DNA of 64,000 bases from Ramlibacter sp. WS9 (lineage in GTDB: Bacteria > Pseudomonadota > Gammaproteobacteria > Burkholderiales > Burkholderiaceae_C): NCBI RefSeq assembly GCF_003797765.1, contig NZ_RKMB01000024.1:1-64000 (forward strand). The letters are read 5' to 3'. Both the position numbers and the translations under genes were made by a program. This document shows, one piece after another, positions 30,078 through 38,012 of the stretch. The notes under the pieces were generated by a model that ran no database searches, was not told the DNA's origin, and saw only the letters and a list, made by a program, of their open reading frames with translations. The first letter of the stretch is position 1. Every line of letters starts with the position of its first letter.

Positions 30078-31121
30078 TTAGCGGAATCCGACCCGGTCCA
30101 GCATCTGCTGAACCTTCACCTGGTTCGCCCCAACGGCGGCCAGCGGAATCGTCTCTGTCTTGAAGTCCCCGCCACCGCTCATCGCCGTGAGCGCGGGGTT
30201 GTTCACCTTCACGCCCTTGGCGGTCGGCCATTCGTTGTTGCCGTTCGCGAAGTAGTTCTGAGCATCGGCGCTGGCCAGGTATTCCAGGAATTTCACCGCG
30301 TTGGCCGGGTTCTTCGCGTTCTTGGCGACGGCGCCGCCGGCGATGTTGAGGTGCGTGCCCCACGACGACTGGTTCGGAAACACGACGCCGACACGCTCCA
30401 TCAGCGCCTTGTCTTCCGGATTGCTCGAGCGGATAAGGCGGGCGATGTAGTAGGTGTTGCTCACGGCGATCTGGCACTCGCCGGAGCTCACGCCCTTGAT
30501 CTGGTCTGTGTCGCCACCCTTGGGATCGCGCGCGAGGTTGGCAACGACGCCCTTGAGCCAGGCTTCGGCTTTTTGCTCACCGAGGTGTTCGGTGACAGCG
30601 CCGAACAGCGACAGGTTGTACGGGTGGGAGCCGGAACGGATGCAGATCTTGCCCTTGTTCTTGGCGTCGGCGAGTTCCTCGTACGTGTCGACGTCCTCGC
30701 GCTTGACCTTGATCTTGTCGTACACGATCACGCGCGCGCGCGTCGAGAAGCCGAACCACGGCGTGCCTTCGGCGGTGGCCTTGCCACGGTATTGGGCAGG
30801 GATGGCATCGTCCAGGAGCTTGGACTTGACCGGTTGGTACAAGCCGTCCACCTCGCCCTTGTACAGGCGCGCCGCATCCACCAGCAAGATCACGTCGGCG
30901 GGCGACGCGGTGCCCTCGGCTTTCAGGCGGGCGAGAATGCCGGCGTCGTCTGCATCGACGCGGTTGATCTTGATGCCCGTGGCCTTGGTGAAGTTTGCGT
31001 AGAGCGCCTCGTCGGTGGAGTAGTGGCGCGCCGAGTACAGGTTCAGCACTTGTTCCTGGGCCGAGACACCGGCAGCGGCCAACAGCAGCGCGCAGGCCAG
31101 GCCGGCAGACTTCTTGATCAT
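30078..31121 (-). CDS. Fe(3+) ABC transporter substrate-binding protein (FbpA/FutA type)
   Basis: 347-residue periplasmic ferric-iron binder. Signal peptide residues 1-21 (MIKKSAGLACALLLAAAGVSA), then QEQVLNLYSARHYSTDEALY. The paired Tyr iron ligands of FbpA proteins are in SNTYYIARLI. No permease or ATPase gene is adjacent, so the partners lie elsewhere. The ATG at 31121 is chosen because it starts the signal peptide; an upstream in-frame start would cover the Fur-like site. Likely Fur-repressed under iron sufficiency. Confidence 0.93.
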   Translation of the reverse strand: MIKKSAGLACALLLAAAGVSAQEQVLNLYSARHYSTDEALYANFTKATGIKINRVDADDAGILARLKAEGTASPADVILLVDAARLYKGEVDGLYQPVKSKLLDDAIPAQYRGKATAEGTPWFGFSTRARVIVYDKIKVKREDVDTYEELADAKNKGKICIRSGSHPYNLSLFGAVTEHLGEQKAEAWLKGVVANLARDPKGGDTDQIKGVSSGECQIAVSNTYYIARLIRSSNPEDKALMERVGVVFPNQSSWGTHLNIAGGAVAKNAKNPANAVKFLEYLASADAQNYFANGNNEWPTAKGVKVNNPALTAMSGGGDFKTETIPLAAVGANQVKVQQMLDRVGFR

Positions 31122-31174
31122 GGAAATTCCTTCGGGAGAGCGTTGAGCGAATGCCTGGATAATAAAGCAAACAC

Positions 31175-31189
31175 GAATCATTCTCAATT
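31175..31189 (-). promoter_or_regulatory. Candidate Fur box
   Basis: On the minus strand the site reads AATTGAGAATGATTC, a good match to one half and the centre of the Fur consensus TGATAATGATTATCA, with a degraded second half. It lies 53 bp upstream of the iron-binding protein start and 11 bp before the patatin gene on the other side, so it may regulate both. Confidence 0.5.
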
Positions 31190-31200
31190 GTATGTGCTTG

Positions 31201-32100
31201 ATGAAGATCAAAAGATCGCTATTTCTCCTCTGTGCGGCGAGCTTCCTGGCGGGCTGCGCCTGGGGCCCGTCCAAGGACGAGCCGCCCGTCGCGGTGCCGC
31301 CTCAGCCGGTGGCCAAACGCCCCCCGAAGATCGGCTTGGCGCTGGGCGGAGGAGCGGCCAGGGGCTTCGCCCACGTAGGGGTGATTCAGGTGCTGGAGGA
31401 GTCCGGGCTCAAGCCGGACTTTGTGGTCGGAACGTCGGCCGGCAGCCTGGTCGCCGCGCTGTACACGAGCGGGCGCAATGGCCAGCAGCTGCAGCAGGTG
31501 GCGGAGGCGATGGAGGAAGCCACTTTTGCCGACTGGACGCTCCCGATTTTCAGCCGCGGGATGCTGCGCGGCGAAGCCTTGTCCCGGTACGTCAACACGC
31601 AGGTCGGCAACAAGCTGATCGAGCAGATGCCCGTGCCGCTCGGCATTGTGGCCACCGACCTCAACAGCGGGCTGGGCGTGTTGTTCCAGCGCGGCGACAC
31701 CGGTACGGCGGTGCGTGCCTCCAGCGCCGTCCCGGCCCTGTTCCTGCCGGTGAAGATCGGCGCGCAGGAGTACGTCGATGGCGGCCTGGTCTCGCCTGTG
31801 CCCGTGCGCTACGCGAAGCAGATGGGCGCCGAACTGGTCATCGCTGTCGATATTTCGAGTGCGCCGGAGGGCAACCCATCGGACGGCACGCTGCAGATCC
31901 TGCTGCAAACGTTCGCCATCATGGGCAAGAGCATCAACAGCTATGAGTTGCGCGATGCGGATGTCGTGGTGCGTCCCGCGCTGGTCGGCGTGGGAAGCGC
32001 CGATTTCACCGCGCGCCGCCGCGCCATCGAAGCCGGCCGTGCGGCCATGACGCGCCTGCTGCCGCAGCTCAAGGCGGCGATGGAAGCGAAGGCGAAGTAG
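31201..32100 (+). CDS. Patatin-like phospholipase, lipoprotein (RssA-like)
   Basis: 299-residue serine lipase-like protein. The N-terminal lipobox LAGC (Cys19) predicts lipid anchoring. The patatin elements are complete: oxyanion motif GGGAARG (49-55), nucleophile Ser79 in GTSAG, and the dyad Asp in VDGGLVSPVPV. Substrate probably phospholipid or lysophospholipid. The start at 31201 is preferred over the ATG three codons earlier because it gives a cleaner signal peptide; neither has a good ribosome binding site. Divergent from the iron-binding protein gene. Confidence 0.9.
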   Translation: MKIKRSLFLLCAASFLAGCAWGPSKDEPPVAVPPQPVAKRPPKIGLALGGGAARGFAHVGVIQVLEESGLKPDFVVGTSAGSLVAALYTSGRNGQQLQQVAEAMEEATFADWTLPIFSRGMLRGEALSRYVNTQVGNKLIEQMPVPLGIVATDLNSGLGVLFQRGDTGTAVRASSAVPALFLPVKIGAQEYVDGGLVSPVPVRYAKQMGAELVIAVDISSAPEGNPSDGTLQILLQTFAIMGKSINSYELRDADVVVRPALVGVGSADFTARRRAIEAGRAAMTRLLPQLKAAMEAKAK

Positions 32101-32591
32101 CGTTCTTCACCGATTCCATGTCCTCTCGGGGAGTTGCGCTCTTGGACCTCGCTGTAACGCCGTGCACCGCCGGGCCGCGGCGCGATGGCTACGGCGTCCG
32201 GCATCGCTTGCTGTCGCAAGCTCCTGCCGGAGTCCCCGCGGTGGACGGTCTTGCGGCCCAGCGTGGCTCGAGAGCGCCCGACGCGCGGATCGAGCCATGC
32301 GACCGTCTCATGCTCGCGGCATCTGTTTGAACCGCGCAAGGCGCGGTGAGTTATGCCGCGCTGGGCCGCGCGGTCCATGAACGCGACTCCCGGAGCTCGG
32401 CGAGGAAAAATAAAAAAAGGGCAGATCTTGCGATCTGCCCTTGAAGGATCCCTGAACCCGCGATGGAGTGTCGAAAGGACCCGAGGAGACAACCTGAAGA
32501 ACTCTTGTTCAACGAACAGGAGTGTCGAATAGATGCCCCGAGACTTGTAGAGTTCCCGCTCCAGCCAGCTGGAGCGTTGCTGCAAATCGGG
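32101..32591. other. 491-bp region without a gene
   Basis: No convincing reading frame on either strand. It contains a small stem ACCGCGC-AAG-GCGCGGT (32331-32347) without a T-run, the phasin terminator (32403-32442), a direct repeat GGAGTGTCGAA (near 32466 and 32520) and a 9-bp stem CGCTCCAGC-CA-GCTGGAGCG (32557-32576). The last two lie in the phasin 3' UTR. 32107-32330 shows nothing I recognise. Confidence 0.6.
32403..32442 (-). terminator. Strong Rho-independent terminator of the phasin transcript
   Basis: On the minus strand, stem AAGGGCAGATC-GCAA-GATCTGCCCTT is followed by a run of seven or more T, an A and five T. It lies about 150 bp after the phasin stop, leaving a long structured 3' UTR. 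Confidence 0.85.
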
Positions 32592-33137
32592 TTAGCGCTT
32601 CTTGGCGGTCGTGGTCTTGGCGGCGTTCACGGCCTGGCTGGCGACGGCGTTGAAGTTGGCTTCTGCCACGTCGGAGGCTTGCTTGACAGCCTTCTGGACC
32701 GATTCCAGGGCGTTGTTGCCAGCGGCAACGGCGCTCTTGAACACGGCGACGGCGGTTTCGCTGCCGGCCGGGGCGTTCTTGGCGGCGTTGTCGACGACAG
32801 CCAGGAACTTCTTCTGGGCTTCAGCGGCTTGCGATTCGAAAGCCTTGCCGAATTCGGCGCCGGTGCCCGAAGCGATGTCATACAGGTGACGGCTGTAGGC
32901 GGCGGTCTTCTCGGCCAGGGGCTGGAACAGGGAAGCTTGCAGGGCCAGCAGCTCTTGCGCGTCCTTGACGCCCAGGATGGCTTGCGTGGTGCCGGCGGCT
33001 TCGGCCAGGGCAGCCTTGGAGGCGGTCAGGTTCAGCTCGACGAGCTTCTCGACGCCTTCGAAAGCCTTGGTGGTCAGGCCAAACAGGGTTTCGACGGAAG
33101 CTTTTTGCGAGGCCAGGACTTGTTCAGCGGTCAACAT
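32592..33137 (-). CDS. phaP: Phasin (polyhydroxyalkanoate granule-associated protein)
   Basis: 181-residue phasin that coats PHA storage granules. The N-terminus [37 protein letters not shown] is the classic Phasin_2 start; the rest is Ala-rich amphipathic helix with a basic tail (TTTAKKR). No PHA synthase genes are in the window. A consensus-like promoter lies upstream between two TGC-rich palindromes, and a strong terminator downstream, the layout of a highly expressed single gene repressed by a PhaR-like regulator. Confidence 0.95.
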   Translation of the reverse strand: MLTAEQVLASQKASVETLFGLTTKAFEGVEKLVELNLTASKAALAEAAGTTQAILGVKDAQELLALQASLFQPLAEKTAAYSRHLYDIASGTGAEFGKAFESQAAEAQKKFLAVVDNAAKNAPAGSETAVAVFKSAVAAGNNALESVQKAVKQASDVAEANFNAVASQAVNAAKTTTAKKR

Positions 33138-33204
33138 ATAGAAAATCTCCAGTAGTTAAGGGTGGCAATCGATATCTGCTCTGAACCGGCCTAGGCCATC
33201 AATA

Positions 33205-33278
33205 TGTTGCAGTGCAGCATGGATAGAAGTATAGGGGCAGCGAGCGCCATTGCAAGCGGTTTTTGCTGCATTGCAACA
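33205..33278 (-). promoter_or_regulatory. phaP promoter bracketed by two TGC-rich palindromes (PhaR-like operators)
   Basis: On the minus strand, -35 TTGCAA (33250-33255), a 16-bp spacer and -10 TATACT (33228-33233). A 15-bp sequence TGTTGCA-N-TGCAGCA occurs twice in inverted orientation, at 33205-33219 (downstream of the start point) and 33264-33278 (upstream of -35). Each is itself TGCA-rich, and they differ only at the middle base. PhaR repressors are known to bind TGC-rich sites before phasin genes. Confidence 0.6.
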
Positions 33279-33325
33279 TTCTAGAACGCGGCCCCTAGAA
33301 CCGAGGATTTCATCGCCCGGACACA

Positions 33326-34264
33326 ATGGCTGGGATGCAGGTCTACTACGCCACGCAATTCGTCCTGCCCCTGCCGGAAGGACACCGGTTCCCGATGGCC
33401 AAATACCAGCTCCTGCGCGACCGGCTCGCGGATGAGTTGCCGCAGATCGAGCTCATGCAGGCCTTGCCGGCTACCGACGGAGAACTGGCGCTGGCCCACA
33501 GCCCAGCCTACATCGACGCGATATCGACCGGCACAGCCGATGCCAGGCTCATGCGCGAGATCGGCTTTCCCTGGAGCCCGGCCATGGCAGAGCGGGCACG
33601 CCGTTCCGTAGGCGCGACGATTTCCGCGTGCCGGGCCGCCTTTGCGCAGGGCATCGCCGCCAACGTGGCCGGCGGCACGCACCACGCGTATGCCGACAAG
33701 GGCGGCGGCTTCTGCGTTTTCAACGACACCGCCGTAGCCTCGCGGCTGATGCAGGCCGAGTGGGGTCGCTCGCGGCGCGCGCCACTCAAGATCGCCATCA
33801 TCGACCTCGATGTGCACCAGGGCAACGGCACGGCCAGCATCTTTCGGGGCGACCCCACGGTCTTCACCCTCTCGATGCACGGGCAGAAGAACTTCCCGTT
33901 CCGCAAGGAGGCGAGCGACCTGGACGTGGACCTGCCCGACGGCTGCTGCGACGATGAGTACCTGCATGCGCTTGACAGCGCGCTGGATGAACTGGAGCGG
34001 CGTTTCGATCCCGGCCTCGTCATCTACCTGGCGGGCGCGGATCCGCACGAGGGCGACCGGCTCGGGCGCCTCAAGCTGACGTGGGACGGCCTGGAGGCAC
34101 GCGACCGGCGCGTGTTCGACTGGGCCTGGCAACGGCGCGTCCCCCTCGCTTTCGCCATGGCGGGCGGCTATGGCGTGCGGATCGAGGACACCGTGCAGGC
34201 GCAGGTCAATACCTTCCGGGTCGCGACGCAGTATTTCGCGCGCTGGCAGAATCAGGCGCGATGA
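33326..34264 (+). CDS. Histone deacetylase-family (class II-like) deacetylase
   Basis: 312-residue zinc amidohydrolase of the HDAC/AcuC/APAH superfamily. Catalytic His pair in GGTHHAYADKGGGFCVFND (about residues 115-133), zinc ligands Asp and His in IDLDVHQGNG (about 156-165), and Asp in YLAGADPHEGD. Bacterial relatives remove acetyl groups from proteins, acetylpolyamines or acetoin-related targets; substrate unknown. The start could also be the ATG at 33335. Its stop overlaps the thioesterase start as ATGA, forming a three-gene coupled operon. Confidence 0.9.
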   Translation: MAGMQVYYATQFVLPLPEGHRFPMAKYQLLRDRLADELPQIELMQALPATDGELALAHSPAYIDAISTGTADARLMREIGFPWSPAMAERARRSVGATISACRAAFAQGIAANVAGGTHHAYADKGGGFCVFNDTAVASRLMQAEWGRSRRAPLKIAIIDLDVHQGNGTASIFRGDPTVFTLSMHGQKNFPFRKEASDLDVDLPDGCCDDEYLHALDSALDELERRFDPGLVIYLAGADPHEGDRLGRLKLTWDGLEARDRRVFDWAWQRRVPLAFAMAGGYGVRIEDTVQAQVNTFRVATQYFARWQNQAR

Positions 34265-34707
34265 CCCAGACCCCTGCCGCCAAACCGCAGCCCGAGCCGC
34301 GCGGCGCCTACAAGACCTTCCGCACCATCAGCACCCGGTGGATGGACAACGACGCCTACGGCCATGTCAACAACGTCGTCTACTACAGCTGGTTCGACAC
34401 GGTGGTCAACGCCCACCTGATCGAAGAGGGCGCGCTGGACATCCACCACGGCGAGACCATCGGCCTGGTGGTGGAGACCCAGTGCAACTACTTTTCGTCG
34501 ATCCAGTTCCCGCAGATGGTGGAAGCCGGCCTGCGCGTCGCGCATATGGGCAAGTCCAGTGTGCGGTACGAAGTCGGCCTGTTCGTGCACGGCGAGCCGC
34601 TCACGGCGGCCCGCGGCCACTTCATCCACGTCTACGTCGACCGCGCGACGCGGCGCCCGGCAACGTTGCCGGAGAAACTCAAATCCGTCCTGGAGGCCCT
34701 CAAGTGA
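34261..34707 (+). CDS. Acyl-CoA thioesterase (4HBT/YbgC-FadM-like)
   Basis: 148-residue hot-dog fold thioesterase. The motif RWMDNDAYGHVNNVVYYSWFDTVVN (about 26-50) holds the catalytic Asp of the 4-hydroxybenzoyl-CoA thioesterase group, followed by a beta-rich body. It would hydrolyse an acyl- or aryl-CoA. Both ends overlap neighbouring genes (ATGA and GTGA), so it is translated with the deacetylase and nitroreductase. Confidence 0.9.
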   Translation: MTQTPAAKPQPEPRGAYKTFRTISTRWMDNDAYGHVNNVVYYSWFDTVVNAHLIEEGALDIHHGETIGLVVETQCNYFSSIQFPQMVEAGLRVAHMGKSSVRYEVGLFVHGEPLTAARGHFIHVYVDRATRRPATLPEKLKSVLEALK

Positions 34708-35432
34708 GCCAAACCCAAGTCAGCACCGTGGTGGAAGACCCCGGCAGTGTCGATGCCGCGATCGAAAGCCGCTTCTCGTGCCGGGCATTCCTGCGCGACA
34801 AGCCGGTGCCGCGCGAAGCCATCGAGGACATGCTGAGCGTGGCGCGCCGCGCGCCGTCGGGGACGAATTGCCAGCCCTGGAAGGTGTACGTGTTGCAAGG
34901 CGCCAGCCGCGACGCCCTCGTGGACAAGGTGTGCGCTGCGCATGATGCGATCTACGCCGACCCGTCGCTGGCGGCCCAATACCCCGAAGAGTACGACTAC
35001 TACCCGGAAAAGTGGGTCTCCCCCTACATCGACCGCCGCCGTGAAAACGGCTGGGGCCTGTACGGGCTGCTCGGTATCGCCAAAGGCGAAAAAGAAAGGA
35101 TGCACGCCCAGCACCACCGCAACTTCCGCTTCTTCGACGCGCCCGTGGGCTTCATGTTCACCATCGATCGCGTGATGGGGCGGGGTTCCCTGGTGGATTA
35201 CGGCGCTTTCCTGCAGAACCTGATGGTCGGGGCGCGTGCGCGCGGCCTGCACACCTGCCCCCAGGCGGCATGGAACGGTTTTTCCAAGATCATCCTGCCC
35301 CACGTCGGCGCGGGGCCCGACGAGATGCTGGTGTGCGGCATGTCCCTGGGCTATGCCGACCAGAGCGAAAAGGTGAACACCTTCCACACGCCGCGTGCGC
35401 CGGTGGAAGAGTTCACGCACTGGCTGGACTAG
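34704..35432 (+). CDS. Nitroreductase family FMN protein
   Basis: 242-residue FMN-dependent oxidoreductase. The flavin-binding N-terminal segment is SRFSCRAFLRDKPVPREAIEDMLSVARRAPSGTNCQPWKVYV (about 19-60), and the second FMN region is near MVGARARGLHTCPQAAW. The GTG start at 34704 overlaps the previous TGA, giving coupling; the frame is open upstream but overlaps the thioesterase. Substrate unknown; the family reduces quinones, enones or nitro groups with NAD(P)H. Confidence 0.9.
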   Translation: MSQTQVSTVVEDPGSVDAAIESRFSCRAFLRDKPVPREAIEDMLSVARRAPSGTNCQPWKVYVLQGASRDALVDKVCAAHDAIYADPSLAAQYPEEYDYYPEKWVSPYIDRRRENGWGLYGLLGIAKGEKERMHAQHHRNFRFFDAPVGFMFTIDRVMGRGSLVDYGAFLQNLMVGARARGLHTCPQAAWNGFSKIILPHVGAGPDEMLVCGMSLGYADQSEKVNTFHTPRAPVEEFTHWLD

Positions 35433-35454
35433 CTGCGCTCAGCGCGGCCTGCGC

Positions 35455-35673
35455 TTACCGCTCGAACCGGTAGTCCGGGTTGGAGCGCTCGAACGTGTCG
35501 ATCTGCCGTTCGGCCTCGTCTTTCGCAACGCCATGGCGCTGCTGGATGCGCCCAAGCAGTTGGTCGCGCTTGCCGGCGATGACATCGAGGTCGTCGTCGG
35601 TGAGCTTGCCCCACTGCTCTTTCACCTTGCCCTTGACCTGCTTCCAGCTGCCTTCGATACGGTCGTTGTTCAT
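35455..35673 (-). CDS. CsbD family stress-response protein
   Basis: 72-residue hydrophilic protein: MNNDRIEGSWKQVKGKVKEQWGKLTDDDLDVIAGKRDQLLGRIQ is the diagnostic CsbD start. These small abundant proteins are induced by general stress in many bacteria; the molecular role is not known. Preceded by GGAGATC. Convergent with the nitroreductase gene. Confidence 0.93.
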   Translation of the reverse strand: MNNDRIEGSWKQVKGKVKEQWGKLTDDDLDVIAGKRDQLLGRIQQRHGVAKDEAERQIDTFERSNPDYRFER

Positions 35674-35813
35674 GTGGATCTCCTGAAGTTGATTGCCCGA
35701 CTCTAGGTTTGCTGCCAGGCACCTTCAGTAGGCCGAGCCGGAGCGGCGGCGTAGGCGGGTGCCTACGCCATAATCTGCCGTTCTCTTCGCAGAACAAATC
35801 CCCGGAGGCTCTT

Positions 35814-37022
35814 TTGTCGATTGCGGGCATACCTGTCGATTTCATCCTGTTCGCCCTGACGCTTCTCGGCGTCGCGCTCTTTCACCATCACACGCTCTAC
35901 GTCGCATTGGCGGGGCTCCTGGTCATTGCGCTGTTCAAGTTCGTCTTCGGCGATTTTGGCGGCGTGCCGGGCGCGGAGGGCCTCGCGAAACTGGTGGCTC
36001 ATGAATGGGTCACCCTGGCGAACCTGCTGGGCTTGCTGCTCGGCTTCGCTCTCTTGTCGGACCACTTCGAACGCAGCGGTGTGCCTGCGCTGCTGCCTCG
36101 CTACCTGCCGGACGACTGGAAGGGCGGCTTGTGCCTGCTCTTGCTGGTGTTTGTCCTGTCGAGCTTCCTGGACAACATCGCCGCGGCAATGATCGGCGGA
36201 ACCATGGCGGCGGTGCTCTACAAGCGACGTGTTCACATCGGTTTCCTGGCCGGCATCGTCGCAGCAAGCAATGCCGGCGGCTCAGGCAGCGTCGTGGGCG
36301 ACACCACCACCACCATGATGTGGATCGCCGGCGTCAGGCCGGGCCAAGTGTTCGAAGCCTACGTCGCGGCCGTCACGGCCACGCTGATCTTCGGCGTCTT
36401 CGCGGCGCGGCAGCAGCACGCATTCCAGCCGATCATGAAGGACAGCCCGGAGGGCGTCCGGCTGGACGGCTCGCGGCTGGCAATCGTCGCGGTGATCCTG
36501 CTGTCGGCAATCGCAGCCAATGTGTTCTTCAACATCAACCACCCCGCCGTGTTGAACACCTTGCCCGTGATCGGGCTGGCAGTCTGGGTGGCCATCATCG
36601 TCACCGCGCCATGGCGGCGACCGGCCTGGGGCCTCTTGCCCGAGGCGTTGAAGGGCAGCGTCTTCCTGCTCGCGCTGGTGATGTGCGCGGCGATGATGCC
36701 GGTGCAGCACCTGCCGGCCGCGTCATGGCAAACGGCGCTGGGCCTGGGCTTCGTGAGCGCGGTGTTCGACAACATCCCGCTCACCGCGCTGGCGCTGCGC
36801 CAAGGCGGGTACGACTGGGGCTTCCTCGCCTATGCCGTGGGGTTCGGCGGATCGATGATCTGGTTCGGCTCCTCGGCCGGCGTGGCGCTGTCCAACATCT
36901 ATCCCGAGGCCCGTTCTGTCGGCGCCTGGCTCAAGGCCGGCTGGCACATCGCCGTGGCCTATGTCATCGGCTTCTTCGTTCTTCTGCTGGTCCTCGGCTG
37001 GCATCCGGACGCCAAACTCTGA
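35814..37022 (+). CDS. ArsB/NhaD superfamily ion transporter (citrate/Na+ type)
   Basis: 402-residue membrane protein with about 11-12 helices and two internal NIPLT/NIAAAM-type repeats (SFLDNIAAAMIGGTMAAVL; VFDNIPLTALAL), typical of the ion transporter superfamily that includes NhaD antiporters and citrate carriers. The TTG start at 35814 has GGAGG 5 bp upstream; the open frame continues upstream but with no hydrophobic or family sequence. Substrate (Na+/H+ or carboxylate) undecided. A 2-hydroxyacid dehydrogenase gene follows 7 bp later. Confidence 0.85.
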   Translation: MSIAGIPVDFILFALTLLGVALFHHHTLYVALAGLLVIALFKFVFGDFGGVPGAEGLAKLVAHEWVTLANLLGLLLGFALLSDHFERSGVPALLPRYLPDDWKGGLCLLLLVFVLSSFLDNIAAAMIGGTMAAVLYKRRVHIGFLAGIVAASNAGGSGSVVGDTTTTMMWIAGVRPGQVFEAYVAAVTATLIFGVFAARQQHAFQPIMKDSPEGVRLDGSRLAIVAVILLSAIAANVFFNINHPAVLNTLPVIGLAVWVAIIVTAPWRRPAWGLLPEALKGSVFLLALVMCAAMMPVQHLPAASWQTALGLGFVSAVFDNIPLTALALRQGGYDWGFLAYAVGFGGSMIWFGSSAGVALSNIYPEARSVGAWLKAGWHIAVAYVIGFFVLLLVLGWHPDAKL

Positions 37023-37029
37023 AACCATC

Positions 37030-38010
37030 ATGAAAAAAGCAAAGATCCTCGTCACTCGGGCCGTCTTCCCCGAGGTCATCGCCCGGCTCGAGCAGTACTT
37101 CGAAGTCGAACACAACCAGGCCGATGAAGCCTGGTCGAAACAGCAACTGGCTGACAAGTTGCGGGACAAGGTTGGCGCCTTCACGACGGGTGGTGAACGC
37201 ATCGACGCGGAGGTGCTCGCCGCCGCGTCGCAACTGAAGATTTGCGCCAACATGGCAGTGGGCTACAACAACTTCGACGTGCCGGCCATGACGGCGCGCA
37301 AAGTGCTGGGGACCAACACGCCTGACGTGCTGACGGAGACCACCGCCGACTTCGGCTTCGCGCTGCTGATGGCGACGGCGCGGCGTGTGACCGAGAGCGA
37401 GCACTACTTGCGCGACGGCAAGTGGGACCGCTGGAGCTACGACATGTTCTCAGGGTCGGACGTCCATGGGAGCACGCTGGGCATCCTGGGCATGGGCCGA
37501 ATCGGCCAGGGCATCGCGCGGCGTGGCGCCCATGGCTTCGGCATGAACGTCGTTTATCACAACCGCTCGCGTCTTTCGCCGGAGCTCGAAGCGGAGTGCA
37601 AGGCACGTTACGTTGCCAAGGACGAACTGCTGAAGACGGCCGATCATCTGGTGCTGGTGCTGCCTTATTCCGCGCAATCGCACCACACGATCGGTGCGCC
37701 GGAGCTTGCGCTGATGAAGCCCACGGCGAACCTCGTCAACATCGCGCGCGGCGGCATCGTGGACGATGCGGCCTTGGCTGCGGCCCTGCGCGAGAAAAGG
37801 ATTGCAGCGGCAGGCCTCGACGTCTTCGAAGGCGAGCCCAAGGTCCACCCCGACCTGCTCACGGTGCCCAACGTCGTCCTGACGCCGCACATCGCCAGCG
37901 CCACGGTGCCCACGCGAAAGGCGATGGCCAACCTGGCCGCGGACAACCTCATCGGCTTCCTGGTGCAGGGCAAGGCGCTCAACCCGCTGAACCCGGAAGC
38001 ATTGGCCTGA
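37030..38010 (+). CDS. 2-hydroxyacid dehydrogenase (glyoxylate/2-ketogluconate reductase type)
   Basis: 326-residue D-isomer-specific 2-hydroxyacid dehydrogenase. NAD motif LGILGMGRIGQGIARR (about 149-164), catalytic Arg in NIARGGIVDD (about 238-247), Glu in GLDVFEGEP, and catalytic His in LTPHIASAT (about 285-293). It resembles GhrB/TkrA, reducing glyoxylate or hydroxypyruvate. The ATG at 37030 lies 7 bp after the transporter stop; rmuC starts 2 bp after its own stop, so the block 35814-40507 looks like one operon. Confidence 0.92.
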   Translation: MKKAKILVTRAVFPEVIARLEQYFEVEHNQADEAWSKQQLADKLRDKVGAFTTGGERIDAEVLAAASQLKICANMAVGYNNFDVPAMTARKVLGTNTPDVLTETTADFGFALLMATARRVTESEHYLRDGKWDRWSYDMFSGSDVHGSTLGILGMGRIGQGIARRGAHGFGMNVVYHNRSRLSPELEAECKARYVAKDELLKTADHLVLVLPYSAQSHHTIGAPELALMKPTANLVNIARGGIVDDAALAAALREKRIAAAGLDVFEGEPKVHPDLLTVPNVVLTPHIASATVPTRKAMANLAADNLIGFLVQGKALNPLNPEALA

Positions 38011-38012
38011 TC

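Noticed and set aside
31941-32585. Possible gene on the minus strand in the gap after the patatin gene
   Set aside because: It overlaps the patatin 3' end and the phasin terminator, and has no ribosome binding site or recognisable family.
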